This document shows, piece after piece, positions 13,408 to 16,015 of a stretch of 16,015 nucleotides of DNA. Location: NCBI GenBank assembly GCA_046728155.1, contig JBKPDY010000036.1, positions 1-16,015 on the forward strand, read 5' to 3'. The position numbers were made by a program, and so were the translations under genes. Below the pieces are notes generated by a model. The model was not told where the DNA came from and did no database searches. It saw only the letters and a list, made by a program, of their open reading frames with translations. The stretch comes from CAWDLX01 sp046728155. Lineage in GTDB: Bacteria; Actinomycetota; Actinomycetes; Mycobacteriales; Micromonosporaceae. Numbering within the stretch: the first letter of the stretch is position 1; every line of letters begins with the position of its first letter.

Positions 13408-14661
13408 ATGCACACCGATCGCGGCGACGCACTCGCCCGGGATGCGATCGACCCGCTGCGCTCGTACCGGCGACGCTTCGTCATCCGGGACGAGAACCTG
13501 ATCTACCTTGACGGAAACTCTCTCGGCCGGCTGCCCAAGGCAACCCGCGGCCGGCTCCGCCGGGTGGTCGACCAGGAATGGGGGATCGACCTCATCCGTG
13601 GCTGGGACACCTGGATCGACCTGGCCCGCCGTGTCGGCGACGCGCTCGCCGGCCGCGTGCTCGAAGCCGACCCGGGCGAGATCGTCGTCTCCGATTCGAC
13701 CAGCGTCAACCTCTACAAACTGGCCGCGGCCGCGCTCGATGCCCGCCCGGGCCGGCGGGTGATCGTGACCGATGACGACAACTTCCCCACCGACCGGTAC
13801 GTGCTGGCCGGGCTGGCAGCCGCGCGCGGGTACGAACTGCGTCTGATCGAGGGCGATGCTGACCGCGGGGTGCAGCTCGACGCGGTGCGGGCAGCGGTGG
13901 ACGACGAGACGGCGCTCGTTTCGCTCTCCCACGTCGCCTACCGGTCAGGGGCCATCGCGGATCTGCCCTCGATCACCGAGGTTGCGCACGCGGCCGGAGC
14001 GCTGACGCTGTGGGACCTCTCGCACTCGGTCGGCTCGGTGCCGGTGCCGCTGCGCAGCGCAGGGGTGGACCTCGCGGTCGGCTGTATGTATAAGCACCTC
14101 AACGGAGGGCCGGGAGCGCCCGCCTTCCTGTACGTACGCCATGACCTGCAAACCTTGCTCCGTCAACCGATCTGGGGGTGGTTCTCCCAGCGGGGGCAGT
14201 TCGACATGGGTCTGGCGTACGAGCCAGTCGAGACGATCGAGCGTTTCCTCGTCGGTACCCCGGGCGTGCTCGGCCTCTACGGCGCCCTGGAGGGCGCCAC
14301 GATCACGGCCGCGGCCGGGATCGACCGCATCTGGACCAAGGTCCAGGGGCTCACCGCGTACGCGGTCGAGCTGGTCGACGAATGGCTCGCACGGTTCGGC
14401 TTCACGGTCGCCTCCCCGCGCGACCCCGCCAGCCGTGGCGCACACGTCGCGCTGCACCATCCACAGGCGTGGCAGTTGTGCCAGGCCCTCAAGGCCGCCG
14501 GCGTGATCCCCGACTTCCGCACGCCCGACCGCCTCCGGTTGGGCATCGCCCCGCTCTACACCCGCTTCGTGGACGTGTTCGACGGGCTCGACCGGTTGCG
14601 TACCATCGCCAAAACCCGAGCACATCTCACATATCCGGCGGCCCGGTCGCGGGTCACCTGA
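13408..14661 (+). CDS. kynU: Kynureninase
   Basis: A PLP enzyme that cleaves L-kynurenine to anthranilate and alanine (or 3-hydroxykynurenine to 3-hydroxyanthranilate). The 417-residue protein has NLIYLDGNSLGRLP (30-43), SDSTSVNLYKL (95-105, PLP phosphate side), LTLWDLSHSVGS (200-211), and GCMYKHLNGGPGAPAF (225-240) with Lys229 as the Schiff-base lysine, then WGWFSQ and an intact C-terminal domain. An upstream in-frame ATG (13384) would add eight residues (MLIAYRAG) that do not look conserved, and the -10-like hexamer falls between the two. No tryptophan dioxygenase, formamidase or anthranilate-using genes are adjacent, so its pathway (Trp catabolism, NAD or secondary-metabolite supply) cannot be fixed from this window. 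Confidence 0.93.
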   Translation: MHTDRGDALARDAIDPLRSYRRRFVIRDENLIYLDGNSLGRLPKATRGRLRRVVDQEWGIDLIRGWDTWIDLARRVGDALAGRVLEADPGEIVVSDSTSVNLYKLAAAALDARPGRRVIVTDDDNFPTDRYVLAGLAAARGYELRLIEGDADRGVQLDAVRAAVDDETALVSLSHVAYRSGAIADLPSITEVAHAAGALTLWDLSHSVGSVPVPLRSAGVDLAVGCMYKHLNGGPGAPAFLYVRHDLQTLLRQPIWGWFSQRGQFDMGLAYEPVETIERFLVGTPGVLGLYGALEGATITAAAGIDRIWTKVQGLTAYAVELVDEWLARFGFTVASPRDPASRGAHVALHHPQAWQLCQALKAAGVIPDFRTPDRLRLGIAPLYTRFVDVFDGLDRLRTIAKTRAHLTYPAARSRVT

Positions 14662-14707
14662 ACGGAGATGCCTTTCAATATAGGCCAAGCCCGTGCCGTC
14701 CTCGGGG

Positions 14708-14713
14708 CATAAT
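14708..14713 (+). promoter_or_regulatory. Candidate -10 of surface-protein gene
   Basis: CATAAT, one mismatch from TATAAT, ends six nucleotides before the ATG at 14720 with no Shine-Dalgarno between. A leaderless transcript separate from kynU is inferred. No clear -35 is visible. Confidence 0.5.
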
Positions 14714-14719
14714 GATCGC

Positions 14720-15268
14720 ATGCGGTCGATTCGCGTGCTGCTCGTTGGCGCGGCCGTATGCATGGCTGCCGCTGCCGCGGGGTGCGGCGAAGCGCGGGCG
14801 AACTCGGCGGGGGGCACATCCGTACGGGTGCGCCCGAGCACAATGGCGCCCGGCTCGGAGGTGAGGATCACGGCGAACTGCGCCGACGGCAGCAGCTCCG
14901 CGACGGTTACCTCGATCGCGTTCGGGACGTTGACGATATTGCCGGAGGGCTCGGTGATGACCGGCCAGGCCTTCGTACCGCCGAGCGCGGCGCCCGGCAC
15001 CTTCGCCGTCGACCTGACCTGCAGGTCCGGGTCGACCGCGACTACGACGCTGACCATCACCGGATCCAACGCCGTGCCGTCCACCGCCACGATGGGCCCG
15101 CACACCGGCGGCGGCTACCTCGCCACGGGCGGCCCGGGCTCGCGCTCCCCGGCGGTGTGGATCGTCGGCGGCCTGGCCGCGATCGGAGCCGCGATCGCCA
15201 TCGGAACCGCCTCGGTCCCGCGCCACCGGCGAGCAGTACGCGTCCGCGCCCGGTTCCGGCGGCGCTGA
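14720..15268 (+). CDS. Exported surface protein with sorting-signal-like C-terminus
   Basis: A 182-residue protein. The signal peptide spans about 1-28 (RSIRVLLVG, then an Ala-rich core); Cys22 in AAGC could be a lipidation site, but the lipobox is weak and signal peptidase I cleavage near ARA is as likely. Residues about 32-116 form an Ig-like beta-sandwich (SVRVRPSTMAPGSEVRITANC, later PGTFAVDLTC), with Cys54 and Cys101 as a probable disulfide. A linker carries TGGGYLATGG (129-138), then a transmembrane helix (about 144-163) and a strongly basic tail to the end. This is the layout of a sortase substrate, but no LPxTG or LAxTG is present. The class F sortase gene begins three nucleotides after its stop, so I infer it is that enzyme's partner or substrate. 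Confidence 0.75.
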   Translation: MRSIRVLLVGAAVCMAAAAAGCGEARANSAGGTSVRVRPSTMAPGSEVRITANCADGSSSATVTSIAFGTLTILPEGSVMTGQAFVPPSAAPGTFAVDLTCRSGSTATTTLTITGSNAVPSTATMGPHTGGGYLATGGPGSRSPAVWIVGGLAAIGAAIAIGTASVPRHRRAVRVRARFRRR

Positions 15269-15271
15269 TCG

Positions 15272-15970
15272 ATGTGGGCCAGGCGCCCCGAACCGCCGTC
15301 GCCTGAGCCACCCTTGTGGGCTCGCGATCGGGACGGCAACCCGATCGCGCTCCCGCGCCGGACCCGGCGGACCGCCCCGCCCCTGGCCTCCCGGGCACCA
15401 CTCTGCGTCGTGCTCGCCCTGGCCGGCCTCTTCGCCGTCGCGATCGGCGTTGGTCAGGTGGCTCATCTGCCCCTGCCGGACCTCTCCGCGCTGTCCGGGC
15501 ACGATGCGGCCGCCGCCGGCGGAACGGCGCCCGTCCGGATCACCATTCCGGCCGTCGACGTGCGGGCCCGCGTCATCGCGGTCGGCCGGGCCGACGACGG
15601 GAGCATCGCGGCGCCTGTGCAGGATCCGGTCCGGACGGCCGGGTGGTACGAGCTAGGCCCCAGCCCCGGCGACCGGGGTACGGCGGTCATCGTGGGCCAC
15701 GTCGACACCAACACCGAGGCCGCGGTCTTCGCCCGGCTTACCGAACTTTCCCCGGGAGACCGGATCCAGGTGACCCGACGCGACGGTCATGTCGAGTCTT
15801 TCGCCGTCGACTCGGTCCGCCGAACGCCGAAGACCGCATTTCCGGCCGATACGATCTTCGCCCCGGCGCCCGCGCCCCGCCTGGTCCTGGTGACCTGTGG
15901 CGGAGCATGGGTCGGCGGCGTTGTCGGCTACGCCGACAACGTGCTGGTCTTCGCGACCCGGATCGACTGA
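15272..15970 (+). CDS. Class F sortase
   Basis: A membrane-anchored transpeptidase expected to attach surface proteins to the cell wall. The 232-residue protein has a Pro/Arg-rich cytoplasmic start, a transmembrane helix at about 42-62, a short stalk and a sortase barrel from about 87: RITIPAVDVRARVI, AGWYELGPSPGDRGTAVIVG, catalytic His143 in GHVDT and catalytic Cys209 in VLVTCGG, then YADNVLVFA (220-228). The GHVDT and TCGG signatures are typical of actinobacterial class F enzymes. No Arg occurs between Cys209 and the YADN motif; the next is Arg230 near the C-terminus. The ATG is three nucleotides after the upstream stop codon, indicating an operon with the surface protein. Substrate motifs of class F enzymes are poorly known. 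Confidence 0.92.
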   Translation: MWARRPEPPSPEPPLWARDRDGNPIALPRRTRRTAPPLASRAPLCVVLALAGLFAVAIGVGQVAHLPLPDLSALSGHDAAAAGGTAPVRITIPAVDVRARVIAVGRADDGSIAAPVQDPVRTAGWYELGPSPGDRGTAVIVGHVDTNTEAAVFARLTELSPGDRIQVTRRDGHVESFAVDSVRRTPKTAFPADTIFAPAPAPRLVLVTCGGAWVGGVVGYADNVLVFATRID

Positions 15971-15994
15971 TCGCGATAATGCCGACCCAGGGCC

Positions 15995-16015
15995 ACCACG
16001 CACGAACGGCGTGGT
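15995..16015 (+). terminator. Hairpin after sortase gene
   Basis: ACCACGC (15995-16001), a 7-nt loop and GCGTGGT (16009-16015) form a perfect 7-bp stem 24 bp after the sortase stop. The window ends at the last stem base, so a following T run cannot be judged. Confidence 0.45.

Noticed and set aside
13300..13932. Extension of the small membrane protein to about 300 residues
   Set aside because: The extra part is antisense to kynureninase and looks like its shadow; a TTG with a ribosome site starts at the transmembrane helix.
13945..15105. 386-aa minus-strand open frame over kynU and the surface-protein gene
   Set aside because: It mirrors two well-supported plus-strand genes and has no recognisable domain.

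Overview
The window comes from the chromosome of a high-GC actinobacterium, most likely a member of the Micromonosporaceae (Micromonospora/Actinoplanes type). The placement rests on GC-biased codon use, GTG and TTG starts, several actinobacterium-restricted families (Rv2466c-like mycothiol nitroreductase, DUF5130, a DUF6703-like membrane protein, Glu-type RpiB, class F sortase) and short palindromic intergenic repeats of a kind I associate from memory with Micromonospora genomes. No rRNA, tRNA, phage, CRISPR or transposase gene is visible.

Layout. Positions 1-448 hold no convincing gene but contain a degraded copy of a ~250 bp palindromic element. A minus-strand pair follows: a stand-alone double Clp-N protein (449-991) and a small HTH protein (992-1222), headed by a promoter with two 16-bp palindromic operators. 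Next are dus (tRNA dihydrouridine synthase, minus), a lone XdhC Rossmann-domain protein (plus), and an AbiEi/DUF559-type fusion protein (plus) bracketed by inverted copies of a ~50 bp palindromic repeat. A minus-strand block carries an ABM-like small protein, a membrane-anchored DUF4878-like protein translationally coupled to it, and glycyl-tRNA synthetase. A small membrane protein is divergent from that block. A second copy of the ~250 bp palindrome lies at 7022-7280 in opposite orientation.

Positions 7302-13299 hold the rpiB / DUF1015 / Rv2466c-like / pepN / DUF5130 neighbourhood. It recalls the M. tuberculosis Rv2465c-Rv2468c order, here with a DUF1015 gene inserted. The right end has a solitary kynureninase, then a probable cell-surface protein with a non-canonical sorting tail and its adjacent class F sortase.

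Functionally most genes are housekeeping: translation (dus, glyS), pentose phosphate (rpiB), peptide turnover (pepN) and thiol redox. The parts most worth attention are the autoregulated-looking HTH/Clp-N module with its twin operators, the two dispersed palindromic repeat families, the orphan AbiEi/nuclease-like gene between inverted repeats, and the class F sortase with its putative dedicated partner. Several genes (HTH, DUF1015, ABM, kynU, surface protein) show a TANNNT-like hexamer 6-7 nt before the start codon and no Shine-Dalgarno sequence, which suggests leaderless transcripts. I used this to choose starts. All family assignments are from sequence recognition without database searches.
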